Assembly: GCA_964559125.1 (NCBI GenBank)
Contig: CAZLGW010000010.1
Span: 1-64,000, forward strand
From: Ravibacter sp964559125
Lineage (GTDB): Bacteria; Bacteroidota; Bacteroidia; Cytophagales; Spirosomataceae
Reading direction: 5' to 3'
DNA: 64,000 nt
The notes under the pieces are model-generated. The model searched no databases, was not told where the DNA came from, and saw only the letters and a list, made by a program, of their open reading frames with translations. This document shows, in pieces, positions 36,293-46,027 of this stretch. A program made the position numbers and the translations under genes. Every line of letters starts with the position of its first letter. Positions within the stretch are counted from its first letter, which is position 1.

Positions 36293-38338
36293 ATGTCATA
36301 TATCAAATTAGCCGCCGGGGTTGTCAACCAAACACCCATGGATTGGGAAAACAATGAAAAGCATATCCTGGAGGCAATCGACCTGGCCCGGAACCAGCAC
36401 GTCGGCGTACTTTGTCTGCCGGAATTATGCATTCCGGGCTACGGATGTGAAGACTACTTTTTTTCCCCCGACCTGCAGGCCCGGTGTCTTGAAATTCTTC
36501 AGAACATTTTGCCCCATACTTCGGGAATGGTGGTTTCGGTAGGGTTGCCGGTACTGTACCAGCACCGTTTATACAATGCGGCATGCCTGATCACCGACCG
36601 GCGGATTGCCGGATTTTACTGTAAGCAATTCCTGGCTAATAACGGTATTCACTATGAGGCCAGGTGGTTTCATGCCTGGCCGAAGGGCATTGTCGGGGCT
36701 ATCGAGGTAGACGGGCAGTACTACCCTGCCGGCGACATCGTATTTGAGCTGGGATCGGGCCATGCGGAAAAAGTAAGGATAGCCTTTGAAATATGCGAAG
36801 ACGCCTGGGTGGCAGACCGACCCGGAAAACGACATTATGAACGCGCTGCAGATATTATCCTTAATCCCAGCGCAAGTCATTTCGCTTTCGGGAAATTCCA
36901 GCTCAGGGAACGCCTTGTCCTGGAAGGCTCCCGGTCGTTCGGATGCAGCTATGTATATACAAATCTGCTGGGAAATGAAGCCGGGCAGGCTATATACGAC
37001 GGCGACGCTATGATCGCCTCGAACGGCAGGCTCCTGGCGTCCGGTCCGCGGTTCAGCTATGCCGATTCATTCATCGTTACAGCTACTGTCGATACCGCCG
37101 GCAACAGGCTTACCCAAATACAGAATAAAAAGGAAGCACAGAAAGAAGCCGACTGGAAAGTCCCGGTTTTCTTCAGCGTCCCTGAAGCAGAACCCTCATT
37201 TCCACAGGAAGCAGAACTCGAGCATTTCGAAAAAGGCGCACACGTAAAAGAGGAAGAATTCGCCCGTGCGGTGAGCCTCGGACTGTTCGATTACCTGCGG
37301 AAAAGCAGGTCGAACGGTTTCACCATCTCGTTGTCGGGAGGGGCTGACTCCAGCGCCTGTGCCGCACTGGCCGGCCTGATGCTGTACCTCGGAGACGAAA
37401 GCATCGGGATGGAGCGGATGAAGGAAAAATTAGCTTATATCCCCGGAATAGCAAAGCTGAAAACCATTGATGATATTGCTGAAAAGCTGATAGAAACGAT
37501 TTACCAGGGCACCCGCAACAGCTCCGAAACGACCTTCTCTTCCGCCCGATCGCTGGCCGGCTCAGTGAATGCAACGTTTTACCGTATCGATATCGACGAG
37601 TTGGTAGAAGGATATAAGGAGCTGATCGAAGTGCAGATCGGCAGGAAACTAAGCTGGGAAACGGATGATATCCCTTTGCAGAATATACAGGCCCGCGTCC
37701 GCGCCCCGGGTGCATGGCTCCTGGCCAACTTATCGGGAAGGCTCCTGCTCGCTACTTCCAACCGTTCGGAAGTGGCAGTCGGCTATGCCACAATGGACGG
37801 AGATACCGCCGGCAGTATCAGTCCCATTGCCGGAATAGACAAGCATTGGCTCAGGCAATGGCTCGTATGGCTCGAAACCACCGGCTGCGAAGTAAAAGGC
37901 AGGCATATCCGGGTGGAAGGTCTCAAAGAAGTAAATGCCCTGAACCCTACCGCTGAGCTGAGGCCCCCGGAAAAGACGCAGACCGACGAAGCCGACCTGA
38001 TGCCCTATGAGTTGCTGAATGTCCTGGAGAACCTGGCGATCCGCGACAAGATGTCGCCTCTGGAATGCTACAGGCTCATCGAAAGCCGGTTTGAAGACCG
38101 GTGGCCGAAAGTGCAATTGCTCGGATGGACAGAGCGTTTTTTCCGTCTCTGGAGCCGGAACCAGTGGAAGCGCGAGCGATATGCCCCCTCGTTTCATCTT
38201 GATGACTATAACCTTAACCCCCGTACCTGGTGCCGGTTCCCGATACTGTCGGGCGGCTTTGCGAAAGAGCTGGCTCTTTTGCGTGCCGATTTTGATAAGG
38301 AGAGAGCGAACAAGCGAAAGGGAAAGATCGGGTTTTAG
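36293..38338 (+). CDS. nadE: glutamine-hydrolysing NAD+ synthase
   Basis: Bifunctional enzyme of 681 residues that makes NAD from deamido-NAD, ATP and glutamine. The N-terminal carbon-nitrogen hydrolase domain has the triad E44 (CLPELCIPGYG), K111 (FYCKQFLA) and C168 (FEICEDAWV). The C-terminal synthetase has the PP-loop SLSGGADSSACAAL near 346, LLATSNRSEVAVGYATMDGD and the SPIAGIDK stretch. This is the long, glutamine-dependent form. The gene starts 194 bases from the divergent PSD1 gene. Its stop is 16 bases before the remnant transporter at 38355, which may once have been co-transcribed with it. Confidence 0.96.
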   Translation: MSYIKLAAGVVNQTPMDWENNEKHILEAIDLARNQHVGVLCLPELCIPGYGCEDYFFSPDLQARCLEILQNILPHTSGMVVSVGLPVLYQHRLYNAACLITDRRIAGFYCKQFLANNGIHYEARWFHAWPKGIVGAIEVDGQYYPAGDIVFELGSGHAEKVRIAFEICEDAWVADRPGKRHYERAADIILNPSASHFAFGKFQLRERLVLEGSRSFGCSYVYTNLLGNEAGQAIYDGDAMIASNGRLLASGPRFSYADSFIVTATVDTAGNRLTQIQNKKEAQKEADWKVPVFFSVPEAEPSFPQEAELEHFEKGAHVKEEEFARAVSLGLFDYLRKSRSNGFTISLSGGADSSACAALAGLMLYLGDESIGMERMKEKLAYIPGIAKLKTIDDIAEKLIETIYQGTRNSSETTFSSARSLAGSVNATFYRIDIDELVEGYKELIEVQIGRKLSWETDDIPLQNIQARVRAPGAWLLANLSGRLLLATSNRSEVAVGYATMDGDTAGSISPIAGIDKHWLRQWLVWLETTGCEVKGRHIRVEGLKEVNALNPTAELRPPEKTQTDEADLMPYELLNVLENLAIRDKMSPLECYRLIESRFEDRWPKVQLLGWTERFFRLWSRNQWKRERYAPSFHLDDYNLNPRTWCRFPILSGGFAKELALLRADFDKERANKRKGKIGF

Positions 38339-38354
38339 AGTAGCTTTTATATAA

Positions 38355-38576
38355 ATGAAAAATCACCTCAGGTCTGTTTTCAGCGGATCGATCGGGGATC
38401 TTATTGAATGGTATGACTTGTACGCCTATTCGGTATTATTTGTAAGTTGGTTTTACCACGACACAGAGGGCCACAAAGATTATGAAGAGAGCCACAGAGG
38501 TATAATCACTCATTTCTCCGTGGCTCTCTATTTTTTCTCGGCGGCTCTCTGTGTCTTCATGGCCCTTTGTGGTTAA
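38355..38576 (+). pseudogene. truncated MFS transporter fused to a repeat element
   Basis: The first 30 or so codons read SGSIGDLIEWYDLYAYSV, which matches the start of proline/betaine or ketoglutarate-type MFS permeases (usual form GNLIEWYDFYAYS). After about 38452 the frame runs into the CCACAGAG-type repeat and the rest of the transporter is missing. The 73-codon open frame to 38576 is therefore a fusion of a gene stub with repeat DNA. Its ATG lies 16 bases after the nadE stop. The remaining 350 or so residues of a normal transporter are nowhere in the window. Confidence 0.7.
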
Positions 38577-38580
38577 ACCA
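38455..38580. repeat. CCACAGAG-type imperfect palindromic repeat
   Basis: The element carries repeated motifs ccacagag, gccacaaag and ccgtggctctct in inverted order: the left side (ccacgacacagagggccaca) faces ggccctttgtggttaaacca at the right end. The centre reads gagagccacagaggtataat then ctccgtggctctctatttttt. It is the uninterrupted relative of the element at 46.03-46.27 kb and seems to have replaced the 3' part of a transporter gene. Confidence 0.7.
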
Positions 38581-38727
38581 CAACTTTCTTGTTAATAAAT
38601 GTAAAAATCCGGAGAAGGCGACCTATTTTAGCCGGATAACAATTAAACGACAGGCAAACCCCGTCGTCTAATCGTCATGAATTTTCATTAATACAATTTT
38701 CTAATATTCTTCTAAACAATCACCGGT

Positions 38728-39300
38728 ATGAAAAGATACAGTTTGTTGTTAGCCACATCATTATTGGCATTGGTATTTGCATTTCAGGGCTGTAAAGGGC
38801 CGGAAGGTATACCGGGTCCGCAGGGACCGGAAGGACCGCAGGGGCCGGCAGGGCCGGAAATACTGCCGGTGGTATTTGATGTAGAAGCCAATTTTACGGA
38901 AGCCGGACAGTACAGACAGGCTTACAATATGCCTAGCAACCTGGATGTCTATGATACGGATATCGTACTCGTTTACTGGCTTTACGATATAGTGTCTGTC
39001 GATGGAAAGCAAGCCAATCTGTGGAGAGCGCTGCCGCAGATAGTACCTGTTCCGGATGTCAACGGCTTTTTCCAGTATAATTTTGACTTCACGCAGTATG
39101 ACCTGGAGCTTTTTATGAACGGTACGGTCGATCTGAGCACGCTGGACGACAGCTGGACACAAAAGCAGATCTTCCGGGTGGCGGTGTTGCCGGCCGAACC
39201 GGCGGTTCGCAAGACTGCCGTAGACCTCAACAACTATGAGGAAATGGTAAAAGCTTATGGCATAGACGAATCGAAGATCAAAAGTGTCAGCGCAAAATAA
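38728..39300 (+). CDS. lipoprotein with collagen-like segment
   Basis: Protein of 190 residues with a lipoprotein signal peptide whose lipobox ends at Cys 22 (AFQGC). Right after the Cys come about eight G-x-x triplets (GPEGIPGPQGPEGPQGPAGP), a short collagen-like stalk. The rest (about 45-190) is a beta-rich domain of unknown function, with VVFDVEANFTEAGQYRQAYN. Similar stalked lipoproteins are widespread in Bacteroidota and of unknown role. It is followed by a bidirectional terminator that also serves gltD. The 150 bases before it are AT-rich, with no certain promoter. Confidence 0.85.
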   Translation: MKRYSLLLATSLLALVFAFQGCKGPEGIPGPQGPEGPQGPAGPEILPVVFDVEANFTEAGQYRQAYNMPSNLDVYDTDIVLVYWLYDIVSVDGKQANLWRALPQIVPVPDVNGFFQYNFDFTQYDLELFMNGTVDLSTLDDSWTQKQIFRVAVLPAEPAVRKTAVDLNNYEEMVKAYGIDESKIKSVSAK

Positions 39301-39321
39301 AAAAAGCTTGTAGTCGTGTAT

Positions 39322-39363
39322 AATCAAAAATCCCCTGATCGTACGGTCAGGGGATTTTTGATT
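39322..39363. terminator. bidirectional terminator between lipoprotein and gltD
   Basis: Arms aatcaaaaatcccctga and tcaggggatttttgatt form a near-perfect hairpin with a small loop, with A and T runs on either side. It separates convergent genes. Confidence 0.92.
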
Positions 39364-39383
39364 GATGATGTGAGAAATTTTTA

Positions 39384-40892
39384 TCAGACATCTGCAAACG
39401 CCGGGCTGAACATAGAGACTGCTTTGGCTTCGAGCAACGATTCTCCCATCAGGTATTTATCGACTGCACGGGCTGCTTCCCGGCCCTCGCTGATGGCCCA
39501 TACCACAAGCGACTGACCGCGGCGGCAGTCCCCGGCTGCAAAAACTTTTTTGTTGGAAACAGACTGGTAATCTGTCGCCCTTATATTCCCCCGGTCGTCG
39601 AGCTCAAGCTCGAGGTCGGATACTATACCTTCAGCCTGCGGATGCAGGAAACCAGCTGCCAGGAGGGCAAGTTCGCAAGGTATTTCTTCTTCGGAGCCTG
39701 CTACTTCCATCATCTGCATCCGGCCTGTAGCAGGATCGGTCTGCCAATCAAGCTTTACGATCTGCAATGCCTTCAGATTACCGTCCTCATCCCCGATAAA
39801 AGCCTTGGTATTGATTGCCCACTGCCGGTCGCAACCTTCCTCATGCGAGGTGGAAGTACGCAACATCATAGGCCAGTTGGGCCAGGGCGTCGAGATGTCG
39901 CGGTCTTTGGGGGGCATGGGCAGCAGCTCGATCTGGTGTACTGATTTGGCGCCGTGCCGGTTGGAAGTGCCCACACAGTCAGACCCGGTATCGCCGCCGC
40001 CGATCACAAATACGTTTTTATCCGTAGCCAGCAGTTCCCCGTTCAGGTAATCGGCGCCGCGATGGTCTTTTACGCGGTCGATCCCCGCTACACGCTTATT
40101 TTGCTGGCTGAGAAACTCCATAGCAGGGTAAATTCCCTTCAGGTTGCGCCCGGAGATTTTGAGATCTCTCGGTACGGTTGAGCCGATGGTCAGCACAACG
40201 GCATCAAAATCATTGAGCAGGTCCTCGGCTGAAAGGTCTTTACCTATATTCACATTGGTCCTGAAATTCACACCCTCAGCCTTCATTACCGCTATTCTCC
40301 TGTCGATGGTAGCCTTATCCAGCTTGAAATCGGGGATACCGTATCGCAGAAGTCCCCCGATCTGGTCGGCACGCTCAAACAGCGTAACCGTATGGCCCGC
40401 CCAGTTAAGCTGCGCTGAAGCAGCCAGCCCGGCAGGGCCCGAACCTACCACTGCCACTTTCTTTCCGGTCCGTTTCTGCGGGATTTTCGGCTGCACGAAG
40501 CCCAGTTCGTACGCTTTTTCAATGATAGATTTTTCTATCAGCTCAATGGCGACAGGCGGCTTGTTGATGCCGAGCACGCAGGAAGCCTCACACGGAGCAG
40601 GACATATCCGGCCGGTGAATTCGGGGAAATTATTAGTGGAAGACAGGATCTCATAGGCCAGCTTCCAGTTCTTATCGTATACGGCATCGTTAAACTCGGG
40701 AATCACGTTCCCGAGGGGGCAACCGTTATGACAAAAAGGAATCCCGCAATCCATACAGCGGGCCGCCTGGGTGTTGGCCTGTTCTTCGGTGGGCAGCGGT
40801 TCGATCTCCTTATAGTCGTGTATCCTTTCATCTACCGCTCTCTTTTTGGGTAATTCCCTGTCGAACTCTAAAAATCCCGTTATTTTTCCCAT
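39384..40892 (-). CDS. gltD: glutamate synthase small subunit
   Basis: NADPH-dependent FAD/iron-sulphur subunit that supplies electrons to GltB for making two glutamates from glutamine and 2-oxoglutarate. The N-terminus has the cluster-binding cysteines C46, C49, C54 and C58 (CMDCGIPFCHNGC) and RICPAPCEASC. Two Rossmann folds follow: VVGSGPAGLAASAQL for FAD and VIGGGDTGSDCVGTS for NADPH. Length 502 is typical. It begins 37 bases after the gltB stop and belongs to the gltBD operon. Confidence 0.96.
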   Translation of the reverse strand: MGKITGFLEFDRELPKKRAVDERIHDYKEIEPLPTEEQANTQAARCMDCGIPFCHNGCPLGNVIPEFNDAVYDKNWKLAYEILSSTNNFPEFTGRICPAPCEASCVLGINKPPVAIELIEKSIIEKAYELGFVQPKIPQKRTGKKVAVVGSGPAGLAASAQLNWAGHTVTLFERADQIGGLLRYGIPDFKLDKATIDRRIAVMKAEGVNFRTNVNIGKDLSAEDLLNDFDAVVLTIGSTVPRDLKISGRNLKGIYPAMEFLSQQNKRVAGIDRVKDHRGADYLNGELLATDKNVFVIGGGDTGSDCVGTSNRHGAKSVHQIELLPMPPKDRDISTPWPNWPMMLRTSTSHEEGCDRQWAINTKAFIGDEDGNLKALQIVKLDWQTDPATGRMQMMEVAGSEEEIPCELALLAAGFLHPQAEGIVSDLELELDDRGNIRATDYQSVSNKKVFAAGDCRRGQSLVVWAISEGREAARAVDKYLMGESLLEAKAVSMFSPAFADV

Positions 40893-40928
40893 AAAACTTT
40901 AAAATTCTTGATTTGGATACGATAAACT

Positions 40929-43900
40929 TTAAGATGCGATTACGTCAACTACTATATCCTTGTATACCACATTTTTGTTTTTGATCTGTTCCGAAAGCGA
41001 TATGTTCCGGCTCTCCAGCGCATTTTTGAAATCTCTGGGCAGCACTTTCACAAACTGCTGTATTCCTTTTTCCCAGTTCTGGAGCAGTTCGAAGGCCACG
41101 CTGCTGGTCGTATACTGGAAATGGCGTTCGATGAACTCCCTGAGTATCGATTGGTCTTCCTCGTTTAAAGGCAGGAGATCTACCATTTCACGGTTCAGGT
41201 TCTCGTTTAACTTAGCTCCCTTATCGAGTACGTATGCCACGCCGCCCGACATACCGGCGGCGAAGTTCCGGCCGGTTTCGCCCAGTATGACGGCCAGTCC
41301 GCCGGTCATATACTCAAGACCGTGATCTCCGACACCTTCTACTACCACATGAGCGCCGGAATTCCTTACGCAGAACCTCTCACCGGCAGTTCCCCTGATA
41401 AAGGCGCTTCCTGAAGTAGCGCCGTAAAACGCCACGTTGCCTATGATGATGTTATCTTCCGGGCGGAATTTGGCATCCCTGTCGGGGTAGACGATCAGTT
41501 CGGCACCACAAAGCCCTTTGCCGAAATAATCGTTGGCGTCTCCTTCCAGCTCAAGCTTGATGCCATGGGTATTAAAGGCCGCGAAACTCTGTCCGGCAGT
41601 TCCTCTGAACTTGAAGTGTATGGTTCCTTTGGGCAATCCCTCGCCGCCATATTTTTTGGAAATCTCGTAGGAGAGCATGTTACCGACCGAACGGTTGAGG
41701 TTCGAGATCGGGTATTCTCCGTAGGTTTCTTCCCGGTTTTCCAATGATGCTCCGGCGGCCCTGATCAGCTCGCGGTCCAGGACATCGGCAATGCCGTGAT
41801 CCTGTTCCTCCTGCTTGTAAAGCGCCACTTCAAGGCCGGCATTCTCCTTATAGAGGATAGCGTCGAAATTAAGGTCTTTATGCTTCCAATGCTTCAAATC
41901 TTTCCTGAACTCCAGGTATTGCGACTGTCCGACCATTTCGTCTACCGAGCTGAAGCCTAGCTGTGCCATGATCTCGCGAAGCTCCATCGCCATAAAAGTG
42001 AACATATTGACTACATGTTCGGGCTTTCCGCTGAACAGCGCGCGCAACTCCTTGCGCTGCGTGGCTACTCCTACCGGACAGGTATTGAGATGGCATTTCC
42101 GCATCATGATACAACCCGCCGCTACCAGTGCTGCTGTAGCTACTCCCCATTCTTCGGCTCCTAAAAGGGCGGCTACGGCGAGATCTCTTCCTGTACGGAG
42201 CTGCCCGTCGGCCTGAACCGTCACACGTCCCCTGAGCTTGTTTTTCACCAGGGTCTGGTGCGCCTCGGCAAGTCCGAGTTCCCACGGCAGGCCCGCGTGA
42301 CGGATAGAGCTGAGCGGCGAAGCGCCCGTACCGCCGTCGTATCCTGAGATCAGGATGTGGTCGGCATGTGCCTTGGCAACGCCTGCGGCTATGGTCCCCA
42401 CGCCGGCTTCCGATACCAGCTTCACACTGATACGGGCTTCACGGTTGGCATTTTTAAGATCGTAGATCAGCTGCGCGAGGTCTTCTATAGAATAAATATC
42501 GTGGTGGGGAGGCGGTGAGATAAGACCTACGCCCGGTGTTGAATGCCTGGTACGGCCGATCCAGTCGTCTACCTTGTGGCCCGGCAGCTGGCCACCTTCA
42601 CCCGGCTTGGCACCCTGCGCCATCTTGATCTGGAGCTCCCGTGCATTGGCCAGGTAGTGGCTCGTAACGCCGAACCTGCCCGATGCGACCTGTTTGATGG
42701 CGGAGTTCAGGTTGTCGCCGTTTTCTCTCGGCGTATAGCGAAGCTCGTCTTCCCCGCCTTCACCGGAATTCGACTTGCCGCCGATCCTGTTCATGGCAAT
42801 AGCCAGTGTGGTATGCGCCTCCCACGAGATAGACCCGAACGACATGGCGCCGGTAGCAAATCGTTTGAAGATACTTTCCACCGGCTCGACTTCCTCCAGC
42901 GGGATCGGATTTCCTTTGCGGAATTTCATGAGTCCTCTCAATGTCAGTACCTTCTGGGTCTGGTCATCAATAAGCTTCGAGTATTTTTTGAAAAGCTGGT
43001 AATCGTTGGTACGAGTGGAGTGCTGAAGCAGGTGGACGGTCTGCGGGTTAAAAATATGTGCCTCTCCGCGCTGTTTCCACTGGTATATACCGCCTACCTC
43101 CAGTTTCTGGTTCAGTCCGGGGCCTTCAGGAAAAGCAACTTTATGACGTATGAGCACTTCCCTGGCGATTTCGTCAAGGCCGAGTCCGCCGATCCGTGAA
43201 ATAGTACCGGTGAAATAATTGTCGATTACATCTTTATTGAGGCCCAGGCATTCGAAGATCTGCGCTCCCTGGTAGGACTGAAGGGTAGAGATACCCATTT
43301 TTGAGAAGATCTTGAGCAGCTCTTTGTTTACAGCTTTGATATAATTGTAATAGAGCTTGTCATCCTCGAAACTGCCCTCTATCATACCGTTGCGGTTCAT
43401 CGCCGACAGGGTCTCAAATGCCATATAAGGACAGATCCCGGACGCTCCGTAACCGATCAGGGTAGCGAAATGATGGGTTTCCCAGGCGTCTCCGGTCTCA
43501 ACAAGAAGCCCTACTTTACCGCGCAGCCCTTTGCGTATGAGATGATGATGCACAGCGGCAGTAGCAAGCAGAGAAGGAATAGGAGCGTGATTGGAATCGA
43601 TAGCCCGGTCGGAAAGTATCAGGATCTCGAAATCATCCTCTATGGCGTCTTCAGCGTATTGACAGATCCTCCTTAATGCCCTTTCCAGGCCAATGCCTCC
43701 CTGGTCGGAGCGAAAATAAGTATTGATCGTTTTAGCCTGAAAATGGCTTTTATCTACAAAACGAAGCTTGTCGAATTCCGAGACGGTCAGCACCGGGTGG
43801 GGTATTTCTATCTGCCTGCAATGTTTCGACCCTCCTTCAAGCAGATTTTCTCCGCCTCCTACAAAAGAAATCAGTGACATGATTGAGCGCTCGCGTATGG

Positions 43901-45509
43901 AATCGATCGGCGGGTTGGTTACCTGGGCAAAGAGCTGCTTGAAATAGGACGACAGATGCTGGCTTTGGTCGGAGAGGACTGCGAGCGGCACATCCGTACC
44001 CATCGAACCGATAGCTTCCATCCCGGAAGTAGCCATAGGCGCCAGGATCATACGGAGATCTTCCGATGAGAAGCCAAAAGCGATCTGGCGCTTCAGCAGG
44101 GCCTGGTCGTCGTAGTTCCGGTACATCCGGATGGGGTGGTCCAGATCCTCTACTTTGAGCTTGTTCTCATTGAGCCACTCCTGGTAGGGATGTTTCGTAC
44201 AGATGTCCGCTTTTACTTCTTCATCAGGAATAATCCTTCCCTGCTCCATATCTACGATAAACATCCGGCCGGGCTGAAGACGGCCTTTCAGTATCACTTT
44301 CGACTGGTCAACATTTTCAATAACACCTGCCTCCGAGGCCATAATGATGGTATCGTCGTTAAGAACCCAGTAGCGTGAAGGCCGTAGCCCGTTCCTGTCG
44401 AGTGTGGCGCCTACCATCCTGCCGTCAGTAAAAGAAAGGGAGGCGGGGCCGTCCCACGGTTCCATGATAGCGGCGTGGTATTCGTAGAATGCTTTCCTGG
44501 CAGGGTCCATTTGATCGTTGCCGTCCCACGCTTCGGGAACGAGCATCATCATGACATGCGGAAGCGAGCGTCCTGTAAGATAAAGCAGCTCAATAGCATT
44601 GTCGAGGTTGGCCGAGTCCGACTGGTCCTTGTCACAGATCGGGAGGATCATATCCATTTCTTCCCTGGTAAAATACCGGGAGCTGTAGGATTTTTCACCG
44701 GCCCTGATCCAGTTGACGTTTCCTTTTACAGTATTGATCTCCCCGTTGTGGGCTATGTAGCGAAAGGGCTGCGCGAGCTTCCAGGAAGGGAAAGTATTGG
44801 TAGAGAAACGCGAGTGTACTACTGCCAGCGCCGATACGACTTCTTCATTCTCCAGGTCAGGAAAATAGTATCTCAGTTGGGCAGTAGTAAGCTGGCCCTT
44901 ATAAACGATGGTACGGCTTGAAACTGTCGTGAAATAAAACAGATCCCGGGCACCCTTCACCGATTCATTGATCAGCCTGCTGGCACTCTGCCTGAATATA
45001 TACAGCTTTCTTTCAAAATCCAGGTCATCCTTCAGCAGCTCCGGCCGCTTTATGAATACCTGCTCGACATACGGTTCGACCAAAAGAGAGCCTTCGCCGA
45101 GGCTGTCATTGAGAGTAGGGACCTTCCGGTAGCCAAGCAACGGAAGTCCGAGTTTTTTTAATTTGCGATCGAGCACGTTCCGGCATTCTTCGCGGACTGT
45201 CGCGTCCTGGGGAAAAAACACCATTCCTACTCCGTATTCACCGGATGACGGCAGCTGAAAGCCTAGTTTGGAGCACTCGCCTACAAAAAACTCATGGGGT
45301 ATCTGGATCAGTATACCAGCTCCGTCACCCGTGTTAGGGTCGGCTCCGCATGCACCGCGGTGATCCATCCTTTCGAGCATATGGATGGCGTCTGCAACAA
45401 TCTGATGAGATTTGCGGCCCTTTATGTGCGCTCTGAATCCTATACCACAGGCATCGTGCTCAAATTCACGACGATAGAGTCCTTCGTTTTCCACTGCTGC
45501 TAATGACAT
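40929..45509 (-). CDS. gltB: glutamate synthase large subunit
   Basis: Large subunit of NADPH-glutamate synthase, 1526 residues, the ordinary length. The N-terminal amidotransferase nucleophile is Cys 21 in HDACGIGFRA, normally exposed by removal of the leader. The FMN-binding synthase domain shows GGKSNSGEGGEDE and KPGEGGQLPGHKV, the 3Fe-4S cysteines lie in CIMMRKCHLNTC, and the C-terminal GXGXG helix domain follows. The gene has a good promoter about 125 bases upstream and is followed directly by gltD. Confidence 0.97.
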   Translation of the reverse strand: MSLAAVENEGLYRREFEHDACGIGFRAHIKGRKSHQIVADAIHMLERMDHRGACGADPNTGDGAGILIQIPHEFFVGECSKLGFQLPSSGEYGVGMVFFPQDATVREECRNVLDRKLKKLGLPLLGYRKVPTLNDSLGEGSLLVEPYVEQVFIKRPELLKDDLDFERKLYIFRQSASRLINESVKGARDLFYFTTVSSRTIVYKGQLTTAQLRYYFPDLENEEVVSALAVVHSRFSTNTFPSWKLAQPFRYIAHNGEINTVKGNVNWIRAGEKSYSSRYFTREEMDMILPICDKDQSDSANLDNAIELLYLTGRSLPHVMMMLVPEAWDGNDQMDPARKAFYEYHAAIMEPWDGPASLSFTDGRMVGATLDRNGLRPSRYWVLNDDTIIMASEAGVIENVDQSKVILKGRLQPGRMFIVDMEQGRIIPDEEVKADICTKHPYQEWLNENKLKVEDLDHPIRMYRNYDDQALLKRQIAFGFSSEDLRMILAPMATSGMEAIGSMGTDVPLAVLSDQSQHLSSYFKQLFAQVTNPPIDSIRERSIMSLISFVGGGENLLEGGSKHCRQIEIPHPVLTVSEFDKLRFVDKSHFQAKTINTYFRSDQGGIGLERALRRICQYAEDAIEDDFEILILSDRAIDSNHAPIPSLLATAAVHHHLIRKGLRGKVGLLVETGDAWETHHFATLIGYGASGICPYMAFETLSAMNRNGMIEGSFEDDKLYYNYIKAVNKELLKIFSKMGISTLQSYQGAQIFECLGLNKDVIDNYFTGTISRIGGLGLDEIAREVLIRHKVAFPEGPGLNQKLEVGGIYQWKQRGEAHIFNPQTVHLLQHSTRTNDYQLFKKYSKLIDDQTQKVLTLRGLMKFRKGNPIPLEEVEPVESIFKRFATGAMSFGSISWEAHTTLAIAMNRIGGKSNSGEGGEDELRYTPRENGDNLNSAIKQVASGRFGVTSHYLANARELQIKMAQGAKPGEGGQLPGHKVDDWIGRTRHSTPGVGLISPPPHHDIYSIEDLAQLIYDLKNANREARISVKLVSEAGVGTIAAGVAKAHADHILISGYDGGTGASPLSSIRHAGLPWELGLAEAHQTLVKNKLRGRVTVQADGQLRTGRDLAVAALLGAEEWGVATAALVAAGCIMMRKCHLNTCPVGVATQRKELRALFSGKPEHVVNMFTFMAMELREIMAQLGFSSVDEMVGQSQYLEFRKDLKHWKHKDLNFDAILYKENAGLEVALYKQEEQDHGIADVLDRELIRAAGASLENREETYGEYPISNLNRSVGNMLSYEISKKYGGEGLPKGTIHFKFRGTAGQSFAAFNTHGIKLELEGDANDYFGKGLCGAELIVYPDRDAKFRPEDNIIIGNVAFYGATSGSAFIRGTAGERFCVRNSGAHVVVEGVGDHGLEYMTGGLAVILGETGRNFAAGMSGGVAYVLDKGAKLNENLNREMVDLLPLNEEDQSILREFIERHFQYTTSSVAFELLQNWEKGIQQFVKVLPRDFKNALESRNISLSEQIKNKNVVYKDIVVDVIAS

Positions 45510-45633
45510 TTACTAACGTGATAAGGTTGATAATACTGGAATACCCGATTGCACGCCGGAAGCTGATGCCTCAGTATGATTTCTCATACGAGCACCCGAA
45601 GTTGACTGCTGCCGGTGAATGCTTAAATCTTCC

Positions 45634-45663
45634 GCAAATTACATAGAAATAAATTTGGTCAAA
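45634..45663 (-). promoter_or_regulatory. promoter of gltBD
   Basis: On the minus strand TTTG (complement of 45660-45663) is followed after 18 bases by TAATTTGC (complement of 45634-45641), close to the Bacteroidota consensus TTTG-N19-21-TAnnTTTG. It lies about 125 bases before the gltB start, leaving a leader of about 115 bases. Confidence 0.6.
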
Positions 45664-46025
45664 TAGTGTATTTGCAGAATTTTATCCAATAGAAAAGGAA
45701 ATAAAGATATAGGAAAAACTTGTATAGGAATATTTATAAAAATATAATTATATATAATCAATATAAATAATGTGTTTTTATTACCCTGTAATGATAAAAA
45801 TGAAATATTCCGGGAATCGGAGTCACTTCAATTGGTAAGTCTGAAATATGACGGATATCGGAAGAAAAGACTGTATATAGTATGATTTACGGAATAAAAT
45901 TGTATTCTGTAAATAAAAATAATATTACACAATATACGCGCAGTTTCATACGATGGACGGAAGCATGATCAGATCAAAGGGAAATTTGTGAATGTGGATA
46001 TTGCCAGATAAGGCTTTACGGTATA
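45664..46025. other. AT-rich gap with short inverted repeats
   Basis: This stretch is notably AT-rich compared with its surroundings and has no gene. Two operator-like sites are seen: attac-cct-gtaat at 45780-45792, and tttacggaata paired with tattctgtaaa at 45886-45896 and 45903-45913 (one mismatch). They may be binding sites for a regulator of gltBD, but no regulator gene is nearby. Confidence 0.4.
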
Positions 46026-46027
46026 GG

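Noticed and set aside
38800..38860. GPQGPEGPQGP-coding tract as a DNA repeat or CRISPR-like array
   Set aside because: The periodicity is nine bases from Gly-x-x codons in a collagen-like lipoprotein, not an array with spacers.
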